The translations under genes were made by a program, and so were the position numbers. Below, in pieces: positions 26,001 through 33,038 of a stretch of 64,000 nt of DNA. The DNA is from Paenibacillus oralis (GTDB taxonomy: Bacteria; Bacillota; Bacilli; Paenibacillales; Paenibacillaceae): contig NZ_RRCN01000001.1 in assembly GCF_003863965.1 (NCBI RefSeq), positions 7,003,071 through 7,067,070 of the forward strand, in the 5' to 3' direction. Within the stretch, counting starts at the first letter, position 1. Every line of letters starts with the position of its first letter. The notes beneath the pieces were generated by a model. The model was not told the origin of the DNA. It did no database searches and saw only the letters and a program-made list of their open reading frames with translations.

Positions 26001-28232
26001 GAAGTGCAGTATCTCGAGCAAGGCACGAACAAGAAACTCGCTGACCCAACTAAGGTTGAAGGCGTGACTGGGCAAACACTCGAGCTCAAAGCTCTTGACA
26101 TCCCGGGCTACACCCCGGTGGAGTCAACTTACAACTATGAGCTTAGCCTGGAAAATGCTCCGCACATCTTCTACTACACACCAAGCGAACAAACCGTTTC
26201 GGTGAAATTCGTGGATAAGAACACGGGGAAAGAGCTGCTTCCACCTCAAAGTGTTCCGGGTGTGACCGGCGAAACCGTAACTCTCAAAGCAGCTGAAGTT
26301 CCGGGCTACACCCCGGAAAACGAGTCGTATGAGTACACGATTAAAGCCGAGGGCAACAACGAGTATATCTTCTACTACACAGGCGATGAGCAAAGTGTGG
26401 AAGTGCGGTACTTGGAACAAGGCACTGAAAAAGAACTCGCCAAACCGTCCACGGTTAAAGGCGCGACCGGTGAAACGGTTGAGCTGAAAGCCATTGACAT
26501 CCCGGGCTACACCCCGGTTGAGTCGAGCTTCAGCTACAAGCTTGGCCTTGAAAATCCGCCTTACGTCTTCTACTACACCGCCAACGAACCGGATGACAGC
26601 AGAACCTTGACTGTCAGATACGTGGATCAGCAGACGGGCAAAGACCTGCTGAATCCGACCGAACGTTCGGGCAAAGTAGGCGAAAAAATTACCCTGACAG
26701 CCGAAGATTATACGGACACCGTTACGGGGGCGGTTTATAAACCGCACGTTTATGAAGTACCGTATACCTTCACGGAAGATCAAGTGCAGCAATTCGTGTT
26801 TGAGTATACCCAAGGTGATACCGGTCAGGAACGCAATGTAACGATCCACCATGTGGATCGGGAGACCAATGAAGAGCTTATCGCCCCTACAACTTCCAAA
26901 GGCATTGCCGGAACAGCTTTGGTCTTGTATCCTGAACCGATTTCGGCTACCGACGCGGTATATTATCCGGAACAAGCCGAATACCGTTTTGAAATTACAC
27001 TAGATCCGGAACAGGAATTTACCATCTATTACAGCAAAGGAGATCCTGAGGATCTGGTACAGCTTTCGGTATTCTATCTTGATAAAGATACGGGTACCGA
27101 ACTTGCCGACCGGACGGTAATCACCGGCAGAACGGGATCGGAAGTTTCGCTCACCGCGAAAACCGTTGCTGGATACACTCCTGAAGTAACAAGCCATAAT
27201 TACAAGTTTGGCGATGATCCGGAGCAGCGATTCGTCTTCTATTACACGAAAAACGCAGCGGTGGATCGTCAATTAACCGTCAAGTATTTGGAAAACGGCA
27301 CGAATCGTCAACTGGCAAACCCGACCACAGTTTCCGGCAAACCAGGAGAGACGAAAACACTGGCGGCCGTATCGGTATCCGGCTACACTCCGGTAAAAGC
27401 AACCGATTCCTACACGTTTAGTGATCAGGAAGGCCAAGAGTATATTTTCTACTACACTAAAAATTCGTCCAGCTCGGGCGGAAAAAGCGTTCGGGTTCCG
27501 GTAAGCTCAGTTCCTGAACCATCGGGCGAACAAGAGCCGCTTCCTCCGTTGCCGCCGCTGCCTGCCGTTCCGCCAACGCTTGAAACGGAAAATCATTACG
27601 ACTACATTAACGGGTATCCGGACGGCACGGTTAAGCCGCTGAACAATATTACCCGTGAGGAAGTCGCGGCGATCTTCTACCGGTTGCTGGATGATGAAAG
27701 CCGCTCCGCCTACCTGAAAACCGGTTATTCCTTCTCCGACGTCGGAAATACGCGCTGGTCCAATAAGCACATTTCCACGATGGAGAATGCCGGAATTATT
27801 ACAGGATATCCGGACGGCACCTTTAAACCGGGGCAATATATTACCAGAGCCGAGTTTGCGGCGATCGCTTCCCGCTTTGACAAGCTGGACGAACGGCCAA
27901 ACGATATGTTCACGGACATCACGGGACACTGGGCGGAAAAATATATCGCCTCCGCAGCCAACAAAGGCTGGATCAAAGGCTACGCGGACGGAACCTTCAA
28001 ACCGGATCAATACATTACCCGGGCTGAAGCCGCGAAATTCATCAACAGCGTACTGAACAGAAAAGTCGATAAGGACGGAATTCATAAGGATACGAAGCAG
28101 TGGCCGGACAATATCACTAGCATGTGGTATTACTACGATATTCTTGAAGCCACCAATCATCATGAATACTCCAGAAATGAATCCGGAGTCGAGGTTTGGG
28201 AAGAAGTAAAACCTAGCCGCGTCTATCCTTAA
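23067..28232 (+). CDS. Surface adhesin with vWA, MucBP repeats and three SLH domains
   Basis: The 1721-residue protein starts with a signal peptide (about 1-27). A von Willebrand A domain follows, with the MIDAS motif DKSGS at 77-81 and SDGEPT further on. About 14 MucBP-like repeats (about 512-1472) alternate between VEVQYLEQGT and VSVKFVDKNTG types. Then comes a Pro-rich linker PLPPLPPLPAVPP (1491-1503) and three SLH domains (YINGYPDGTVKP, ITGYPDGTFKP, IKGYADGTFKP) that hold it on the cell wall. The architecture matches the vWA-MucBP-SLH substrate reported for PPEP-2 of Paenibacillus alvei. AGGAGG precedes the ATG. The convergent protease gene and shared c-di-GMP control suggest regulated release. 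Confidence 0.93.
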   Translation: MKRGLKIILSWICMFSLFASPISVFGASSGDPVWPNPGAIQLSKTAQPTGNPGEWEITLKAEGKNVQTSSDVVLVIDKSGSMVNTNWPWETNKKMANAKTAAKKFVDNLLLTESSTRIAVVSFNESATLVSDFKGPAQKEALKNAIDGINANGGTNIQAGVKNARELLSSSSAQNKFIVVLSDGEPTFSFKGTEATSFDWTNSNYKFAITKFNYGNRLGSGGDYELSRSSRYNINNFSVRDNGIGTISEAKIAKDAGLKIFSVGLEVSNNSNAMNVLKDVQSEGYFPANSDDLNTIFREMAGKISYAAQNAKVVDPMGDMFNLKKQGAQVGPQDYSVSQGTVTWNAATETFTWDIGNIAEGEPATLTYKVVLDQSKNPVSDTLYPTNGKTTIEYTNVNNEKVSKDFEVPKVSIGNGSILMKGYKVNAHGKPVNAEGVEVEGPEFAELLYSEYYKDQNGNEALPIGAAEYSVTAKNIAGYQLKVGENPASIRLTATNPTPTVWFGYEEAVERTVTVHYLEQGTEKELAQSTTVKGAAGQKVTLTAADVPGYTPVNESYEYTIQPEGNEYIFYYTANKQSVEVQYLEQGTEKKLADPTTVEGVTGQTLELKALDIPGYTPVESTYNYELGVENAPHIFYYTPSEQTVSVKFVDKNTGKELLPPQSVPGVTGETVTLKAAEVPGYTPVNKTAEYTIKAEGNNEYTFYYTADKKSVEVQYLEQGTNKKLADPTTVEGVTGQTLELKALDIPGYTPVESTYNYELGVENAPHIFYYTPSEQTVSVKFVDKNTGKELLPPQSVPGVTGETVTLKAAEVPGYTPVNKTAEYTIKAEGNNEYTFYYTADKKSVEVQYLEQGTNKKLADPTTVEGVTGQTLELKALDIPGYTPVESTYNYELGVENAPHIFYYTPSEQTVSVKFVDKNTGKELLPPQSVPGVTGETVTLKAAEVPGYTPVNKTAEYTIKAEGNNEYTFYYTADKKSVEVQYLEQGTNKKLADPTKVEGVTGQTLELKALDIPGYTPVESTYNYELSLENAPHIFYYTPSEQTVSVKFVDKNTGKELLPPQSVPGVTGETVTLKAAEVPGYTPENESYEYTIKAEGNNEYIFYYTGDEQSVEVRYLEQGTEKELAKPSTVKGATGETVELKAIDIPGYTPVESSFSYKLGLENPPYVFYYTANEPDDSRTLTVRYVDQQTGKDLLNPTERSGKVGEKITLTAEDYTDTVTGAVYKPHVYEVPYTFTEDQVQQFVFEYTQGDTGQERNVTIHHVDRETNEELIAPTTSKGIAGTALVLYPEPISATDAVYYPEQAEYRFEITLDPEQEFTIYYSKGDPEDLVQLSVFYLDKDTGTELADRTVITGRTGSEVSLTAKTVAGYTPEVTSHNYKFGDDPEQRFVFYYTKNAAVDRQLTVKYLENGTNRQLANPTTVSGKPGETKTLAAVSVSGYTPVKATDSYTFSDQEGQEYIFYYTKNSSSSGGKSVRVPVSSVPEPSGEQEPLPPLPPLPAVPPTLETENHYDYINGYPDGTVKPLNNITREEVAAIFYRLLDDESRSAYLKTGYSFSDVGNTRWSNKHISTMENAGIITGYPDGTFKPGQYITRAEFAAIASRFDKLDERPNDMFTDITGHWAEKYIASAANKGWIKGYADGTFKPDQYITRAEAAKFINSVLNRKVDKDGIHKDTKQWPDNITSMWYYYDILEATNHHEYSRNESGVEVWEEVKPSRVYP
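24801..26396 (+). repeat. 399-bp tandem repeats in the adhesin gene
   Basis: Four units of 399 bp (133 residues, two MucBP modules each) start at 24801, 25200, 25599 and 25998. The second and third are essentially identical at DNA level; the first and last diverge at their outer ends. Such homogeneity indicates recent expansion or gene conversion and makes copy number prone to change or mis-assembly. Confidence 0.88.
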
Positions 28233-28242
28233 TAAAAACAAA

Positions 28243-28290
28243 GCACGCTCCCTTCCGGTTAAGCCAACCGGAGGGGAGCTGTTTTTTTAC
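28243..28290 (+). terminator. Intrinsic terminator after the adhesin gene
   Basis: GCTCCCTTCCGGTT pairs with AACCGGAGGGGAGC, followed by TGTTTTTTT. It lies between the convergent adhesin and protease genes. The minus-strand side also has an A/T-rich exit and may end the protease transcript. Confidence 0.82.
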
Positions 28291-28292
28291 GT

Positions 28293-28946
28293 TTAATTGG
28301 CGTTTGCGTACAGCTTGTCCAAAAATTCGTAGGTCAAAGGCATGTCCTCTTTCAGCTTCTTCTTTGTTTCTTCACTGTAAAAATACAAGGTTGACGTCTC
28401 CGCAAAATATTCGTTCGAATACGCCGAGAGATAACCGTCACCGCTGTAATCATTGTTAGCTTCTTTTTGCCAAATTTCCGTAAATTCAAGCGAAGAGCTA
28501 ATGTTATTCAGTACAATCCGGTCAATCGCATGGAACGTTTCATGAAGCTCCAGATTTTGTCCGTTGTGGCCCTTCCCCTTGTTGCTGTACCCGATTCGTA
28601 CGATAACCACGTTCATGCTGACGCCCGGCACATCGTCCCAGGTCAGCCCAGTCTTTTCCCAGCCTCTCGGAGTAACGCCCTTGTACTGGGCAAATTCCGG
28701 TTCATCCGTAATTTTGCCGTTGACCAGCTTGATTTTGACGCCGTTGTCCTTCAAGCCCTCCAGAAGAGAAGCCGGGATTTCGGAGAGTCGGCTTACCATT
28801 TTGCCTGCGTCGCTCTTGTTGTAGTCCCCCTTAGGCAACACGACAATATCAGCAACCAAACTTTGATTATCTTCCGCATAAGCCGGAATTGCCGCTAGAT
28901 TCATAGTAAAAATAAGTGCAAACGCCAAATAAACGATTCGTTTCAT
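28293..28946 (-). CDS. Secreted Pro-Pro endopeptidase (PPEP family, PPEP-2-like)
   Basis: The 217-residue protein has a signal peptide ending at about AYA-24. The zinc motif is HETFH (135-139, catalytic Glu136), with Tyr176 and a third ligand Glu183 in NEYFAE. It can be aligned through most of its length with PPEP-1/Zmp1 of Clostridioides difficile as I recall it (WDDVPG, NKGKGH, LELHET). The loop equivalent to the specificity loop reads SMNV (110-113), against GGST in PPEP-1 and SERV in PPEP-2 as recalled. The probable target is the adhesin encoded convergently. GGGAGG precedes the ATG. Confidence 0.92.
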   Translation of the reverse strand: MKRIVYLAFALIFTMNLAAIPAYAEDNQSLVADIVVLPKGDYNKSDAGKMVSRLSEIPASLLEGLKDNGVKIKLVNGKITDEPEFAQYKGVTPRGWEKTGLTWDDVPGVSMNVVIVRIGYSNKGKGHNGQNLELHETFHAIDRIVLNNISSSLEFTEIWQKEANNDYSGDGYLSAYSNEYFAETSTLYFYSEETKKKLKEDMPLTYEFLDKLYANAN

Positions 28947-28970
28947 CCCGTGTTCCTCCCGAAGCGCACC

Positions 28971-29028
28971 GAATACGATGCGTATTCAACCGAGTCAGGA
29001 AGAAACGAAATACCGCGTATTTACGTTT
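28971..29028 (-). promoter_or_regulatory. Two hairpins between the proximal riboswitch and the protease start
   Basis: GAATACG-ATG-CGTATTC (28971-28987) and AAACG/AAATAC paired with GTATTT/CGTTT (29003-29028) form strong stems without a following T-run. They may act as an anti-terminator or as RNA stabilisers, or influence access to the nearby ribosome site. The role is not determined. Confidence 0.45.
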
Positions 29029-29040
29029 GGCTTCCATATC

Positions 29041-29120
29041 GGCAACTGGCTGGCGTTACGGATTCCCGTGGTAGCCCCTATAGCTTTGCGTCCCCATCTT
29101 TCGATGGATTTGCCTTTATC
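29041..29120 (-). promoter_or_regulatory. Class I cyclic-di-GMP riboswitch, proximal tandem copy
   Basis: Read on the minus strand: GGCAAATCC, an ATC-GAAA-GAT hairpin, then GGGGACGCAAAGC, a TATAGGGGC strand, and GCCAGCCAGTTGCC at the 3' end. These are the GEMM-I landmarks (GNRA hairpin, GGGACGCAAAGC, receptor helix). It ends 95 bases before the protease start codon. Open frames read through this segment on both strands are side effects of the RNA. Confidence 0.92.
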
Positions 29121-29146
29121 AATATGAAAATGAAGTCCAAGCCAAC

Positions 29147-29178
29147 AAAAAAGACCTTCTTACCGAAATAAGAAGGTC
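29147..29178 (-). terminator. Intrinsic terminator between the tandem riboswitches
   Basis: On the minus strand GACCTTCTTA pairs with TAAGAAGGTC (29153-29178) and is followed by TTTTTT (29147-29152). It lies about 37 bases after the distal aptamer and before the proximal one, so the distal aptamer can control early termination. Confidence 0.9.
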
Positions 29179-29214
29179 CGCCGTGCAACGTTAAAGAAAC
29201 GCTGGCCTCTTGAT

Positions 29215-29300
29215 CGGTAACTGGCTGGTATAGCGGACATGCCGCCTTAACCCCTATAGTTTTGCGTCTCCACCTTTCGATGGATTTGCCTTTATCAATC
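29215..29300 (-). promoter_or_regulatory. Class I cyclic-di-GMP riboswitch, distal tandem copy
   Basis: Minus-strand landmarks match the proximal copy: TTGATAAAGGCAAATCC, CATCGAAAGGTG hairpin, GAGACGCAAAACTATAGGGG, then CCAGCCAGTTACCG. The bases around the tetraloop and the 3' CCAGCCAGTT box are nearly the same in both copies, and the receptor-arm tip differs. Two aptamers in series on one leader can sharpen the response or give two-input logic. Confidence 0.9.
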
Positions 29301-29341
29301 ACTAAAATATTTAACTTTCATAAATCTACCAATCTAGTTTT

Positions 29342-29370
29342 AGAATAAGTCCGATAGACTAGATAGTCAA
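29342..29370 (-). promoter_or_regulatory. Promoter of the riboswitch-protease transcript
   Basis: On the minus strand TTGACT (29365-29370), a 17-bp spacer and TATTCT (29342-29347) place the start near 29335, about 35 bases before the distal aptamer. Confidence 0.65.
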
Positions 29371-29600
29371 GAGTTCTTTTGCAAAAAAATGTCGAGAGCA
29401 TTTAGTCAGTAAAAATTACCGTTTTTTCGTAAAATTACACATCATTTCCGTAGAGAAACTACTTCCTTTTAGAAGAATTGGCGTTTATGATAACTTACAT
29501 TAAGTTCTATTATTTTATAAATTATAGTAAAGGAGTGAATATATCGTAAGTTTTATTAGTCTGAAATTGTTGAACTTCTGAAAAAATTGGGAGGGTACTG

Positions 29601-32600
29601 ATGAAAAAATATTGGGTGTGGTTAAGCATCATGGCATTGTTGGTAGGGGCTGTTCTGCTCCCGCTCGGTTCATCTGCGGTTCAGGCCGCCGAAGGGGCGA
29701 ATCTGGCACTGGGAAAAGCCAATGCGGCAAGCGGACATAACGACGTTTATGTTGCTGCAAATGCTTTCGATAATAATCAGAACACCTATTGGGAGAGTAC
29801 GAACAATGCGTTCCCGCAATGGATTCAAACCGATCTGGGCAGCAAAACGAGCATCGACCGGGTTGTTTTGAAGCTGCCGGCGGGCTGGGAGCAGCGCACG
29901 CAGACGTTATCGGTTCAGGGAAGCGATGACGGCGCAAGCTTCTCGTCTATCGTCGATTCCGCCAAGTATACGTTTGATCCGGCGGCCGGCAATACGGTAG
30001 AGATTGATTTCGCAGCCGTGACCACCCGTTACGTTCGAATCCATGTGACGGCCAATACCGGCTGGCCGGCGGCGCAATTTTCCGAAGTGGAGGTATACGG
30101 GAGCGAGAACGGGGGCGGCGATCCCGATCCCGGTACCGATCCTGGTGAAGAGCCAGGCGACGGGACGAATCTGGCGGCCGGCAAACCGATTGAGGCCTCC
30201 TCTGCCACCTTTAATTATGTGGCCGCCAATGCCAATGATGACAACATCAACACGTATTGGGAAGGAAACGGCCATCCAAGCACATTAACCGTAGACTTGG
30301 GAGCCAACGCCAACCTTTCCTCGATAGTGATCAAACTGAATCCGTCAAGCGAATGGGGAACGCGCACGCAAACGATCCAGGTGCTGGGCCGCGAGCAAGG
30401 CTCCTCGACCTTTACGAGCCTGGTTTCCGAGGCAAAGTACACCTTTAACCCGGCTACGCAAAACACCGTAACGATTCCCGTCAGCGGGACGGCGAGCAGC
30501 GTGCAGCTCAAGTTTACTTCGAACTCTGGCGCACCCGGCGGGCAAGTGGCCGAGTTCCAGGTTTTCGGTGTCCCGGCGGCCAACCCGGACTTAACCGTGA
30601 CCGATTTATCCTGGACGCCGAAAAACCCGGGGGAAACGGATGCCGTCACTTTAACCGCAACCGTGAAAAATATCGGCACAGCCCCCTCCCCGGCGACGGA
30701 TGTCGGCTTCTACCTGAACGGAACACTGGCCGGCACTTCCCCTGTCGAAGCGCTGAACGCCGGCGCTGTGGCGGCGGTATCGCTAAATGCCGGCGCGAAA
30801 ACCGCCGCTTCTTACTCGGTCAGCGCCAAGGCCGACGAGCGTAATTCAGTGATTGAGCTGGATGAGACGAACAACGAATTTACGAATCCAACGCCGCTTG
30901 TCATCGCGCCCATAGCCAGCTCCGACTTGGTCGGAACGGTCTCCTGGACGCCGAGCACCCCGGTTGCGGGGAACGCGGTATCTTTTCATGTAAACCTGAA
31001 AAACCAAGGCTCGATTGCAACGGCCGGCGGCGCTCATGAAGTCACGCTGACGCTTAAAAATACCGCCGGCACTACGCTGCAAACGCTAACCGGAGCTTAT
31101 CAAGGCGCATTGGCGGCAGGTGCGGACGCCGATATCGCGATTCCGGGAACGTGGACGGCAGCGGACGGAAACTACACGGTGCAAATCACCGTGGCCCCGG
31201 ACAAGAATGAAGCTGCGGCGAAACGGGAAAACAACACCAGTTCGGCCAACCTGGCCGTGTACGCTCAGCGCGGGGCAAGCATGCCGTATTTCCGCTATGA
31301 CACCGACGAGGCTGCCCGCGGCGGCGGTGCTGTACTGATGAGCGCGCCGAACTTCGATCAGGCGCTGACCGCATCCGAGGCCTCCGGTCAAAAATACGTC
31401 GCCCTGCCTTCAAGCGGCTCCTATTTGGAATGGAAGGTTAAACCGGGGCAAGGCGGAGACGGCGTAACGATACGCTTCACGATGCCCGATTCCTCCGACG
31501 GGATGGGACAAAACGGCTCAATTGACGTTTACGTCAACGGCGCCAAGGTGAAGGCCGTACCGTTGACCTCGTACTATAACTGGCAATACTTCTCGGGCGA
31601 TCAGCCCGGAGATACGCCCGGCGCGGGACGCCCGCTTTTCCGTTTTGATGAAGTGCACTGGAAGCTGGACACGCCCCTTGAACCCGGCGACACTATCCGC
31701 ATTCAGAAGGGCAACGACAACATCGAATACGGTGTAGATTTCATTGAAATTGAGCGGGTACCCGATCCTATCGCTCGTCCGGCCAATGCGGTTTCCGTCA
31801 CCGATTACGGCGCTGTCGCGGACGATGGTCAAGATGACCTTACCGCTTTTAAAGCAGCCGTGAATGCCGCGGTGGCGGAAGGCAAAACCCTGTATATTCC
31901 GGAGGGCACCTTCCATCTTGGAGGTATGTGGGAAATCGGTTCGGCGAGCAAAATGATCGATGATCTCAAGGTCATGGGCGCGGGGATCTGGCATACGAAT
32001 TTGCAGTTCACCAATCCCAACCGGGCGTCCGGCGGGATCTCGCTCCGCATTTCAGGTCAGCTTGACTTCAGTAATGTATACATGAACTCGAATTTGCGGT
32101 CGCGGTACAACCAGGAGGCCGTTTATAAAGGTTTCATGGACAATTTCGGCACGAACTCGAAGATCCACAACGTGTGGGTGGAGCATTTTGAATGCGGGTT
32201 CTGGGTCGGGGACTACGCCCATACGCCGGCCATGATCGCAACGGGGTTGGTCATCGAAAACAGCCGCATCCGCAACAACCTTGCCGACGGGGTCAATTTC
32301 GCCCAGGGTACCAGCCATTCGACCGTACGCAACAGCAACCTGCGCAATAACGGCGACGACGCGCTGGCGATCTGGACGAGTAACGTAAACGGCGCTCCCG
32401 CCGGCGTGAACAATACGTTCTCGTACAACACGATCGAAAACAACTGGCGCGCCGGCGGCATCGGCATTTTTGGCGGCAGCGGACACAAGGCCACCCACAA
32501 CCTGATCATCGACGCTGTCGGCGGCTCCGGCATCCGTATGAACACCGTGTTCCCGGGTTATCATTTCCAAAACAACACCGGCATTGAGTTCTCGGATACC

Positions 32601-32969
32601 ACGATCATCAACAGCGGCACCAGCAAAGACCTATATAACGGGGAACGCGGCGCCATCGATCTGGAAGCTTCGACCGACGCCATCCGGAACGTCACGTTCA
32701 ACAACATCGATATCATCAACAGCCAACGCGACGCCATCCAGCTCGGATACGGCGGCGGCTTCCAAAACATCGTGTTCAACAACATCACGATCGACGGCAC
32801 CGGCCTGGACGGGGTAACGACCTCGCGCTTCTCGGGACCGCATCCGGGAGCGGCGATCTTTGCCTACACGAACAACGGTTCCGCCACATTCAATAACCTA
32901 ATTACCCGCAATATCGCCTATCCTGATCTGTATTACATTCAGAACGGGTTCCATTTGGTGATCAAATAA
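29601..32969 (+). CDS. Secreted alpha-1,3-glucanase (GH87 type), multimodular
   Basis: The 1122-residue protein has a signal peptide (about 1-30) and two discoidin-like carbohydrate-binding domains (about 33-170 and 185-330, each with NLA.GK and NTYWE). Two CARDB-like modules follow (about 330-560), then a CBM6-like domain (about 565-710). The right-handed beta-helix catalytic domain begins VTDYGAVADDGQDD and contains NNGDDALAIW, matching the acidic cluster of GH87. Family enzymes cut alpha-1,3-glucan of fungal walls or mutan. The ATG has a GGGAGGG site. Pectate-lyase-fold enzymes of other families are the main alternative. Confidence 0.78.
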   Translation: MKKYWVWLSIMALLVGAVLLPLGSSAVQAAEGANLALGKANAASGHNDVYVAANAFDNNQNTYWESTNNAFPQWIQTDLGSKTSIDRVVLKLPAGWEQRTQTLSVQGSDDGASFSSIVDSAKYTFDPAAGNTVEIDFAAVTTRYVRIHVTANTGWPAAQFSEVEVYGSENGGGDPDPGTDPGEEPGDGTNLAAGKPIEASSATFNYVAANANDDNINTYWEGNGHPSTLTVDLGANANLSSIVIKLNPSSEWGTRTQTIQVLGREQGSSTFTSLVSEAKYTFNPATQNTVTIPVSGTASSVQLKFTSNSGAPGGQVAEFQVFGVPAANPDLTVTDLSWTPKNPGETDAVTLTATVKNIGTAPSPATDVGFYLNGTLAGTSPVEALNAGAVAAVSLNAGAKTAASYSVSAKADERNSVIELDETNNEFTNPTPLVIAPIASSDLVGTVSWTPSTPVAGNAVSFHVNLKNQGSIATAGGAHEVTLTLKNTAGTTLQTLTGAYQGALAAGADADIAIPGTWTAADGNYTVQITVAPDKNEAAAKRENNTSSANLAVYAQRGASMPYFRYDTDEAARGGGAVLMSAPNFDQALTASEASGQKYVALPSSGSYLEWKVKPGQGGDGVTIRFTMPDSSDGMGQNGSIDVYVNGAKVKAVPLTSYYNWQYFSGDQPGDTPGAGRPLFRFDEVHWKLDTPLEPGDTIRIQKGNDNIEYGVDFIEIERVPDPIARPANAVSVTDYGAVADDGQDDLTAFKAAVNAAVAEGKTLYIPEGTFHLGGMWEIGSASKMIDDLKVMGAGIWHTNLQFTNPNRASGGISLRISGQLDFSNVYMNSNLRSRYNQEAVYKGFMDNFGTNSKIHNVWVEHFECGFWVGDYAHTPAMIATGLVIENSRIRNNLADGVNFAQGTSHSTVRNSNLRNNGDDALAIWTSNVNGAPAGVNNTFSYNTIENNWRAGGIGIFGGSGHKATHNLIIDAVGGSGIRMNTVFPGYHFQNNTGIEFSDTTIINSGTSKDLYNGERGAIDLEASTDAIRNVTFNNIDIINSQRDAIQLGYGGGFQNIVFNNITIDGTGLDGVTTSRFSGPHPGAAIFAYTNNGSATFNNLITRNIAYPDLYYIQNGFHLVIK

Positions 32970-32984
32970 GGGTTCCGTACAGTG

Positions 32985-33034
32985 AAAAGCACGCGAGCAG
33001 CAGGGGATTAGTTCCCTTGCTGCTCGCGCTTTTT
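32985..33034. terminator. Bidirectional terminator between GH87 and chitinase genes
   Basis: AAAAGCACGCGAGCAGCAGG pairs with CCCTTGCTGCTCGCGCTTTT over a long GC-rich stem with T-runs on both strands. It separates the convergent GH87 gene and chitinase gene. Confidence 0.88.
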
Positions 33035-33038
33035 ATGA

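Noticed and set aside
24801-26396. CRISPR-like appearance of regular repeats
   Set aside because: The units are 399-bp in-frame protein repeats with no spacers and no cas genes nearby.
23754-26975. Long minus-strand open frames inside the adhesin gene
   Set aside because: They repeat every 399 bp because they are antisense reads of the MucBP repeats; there are no ribosome sites or families.
28950-29302. Short open frames on both strands next to the protease gene
   Set aside because: They coincide with the tandem riboswitches and terminator, whose RNA motifs explain the conservation.
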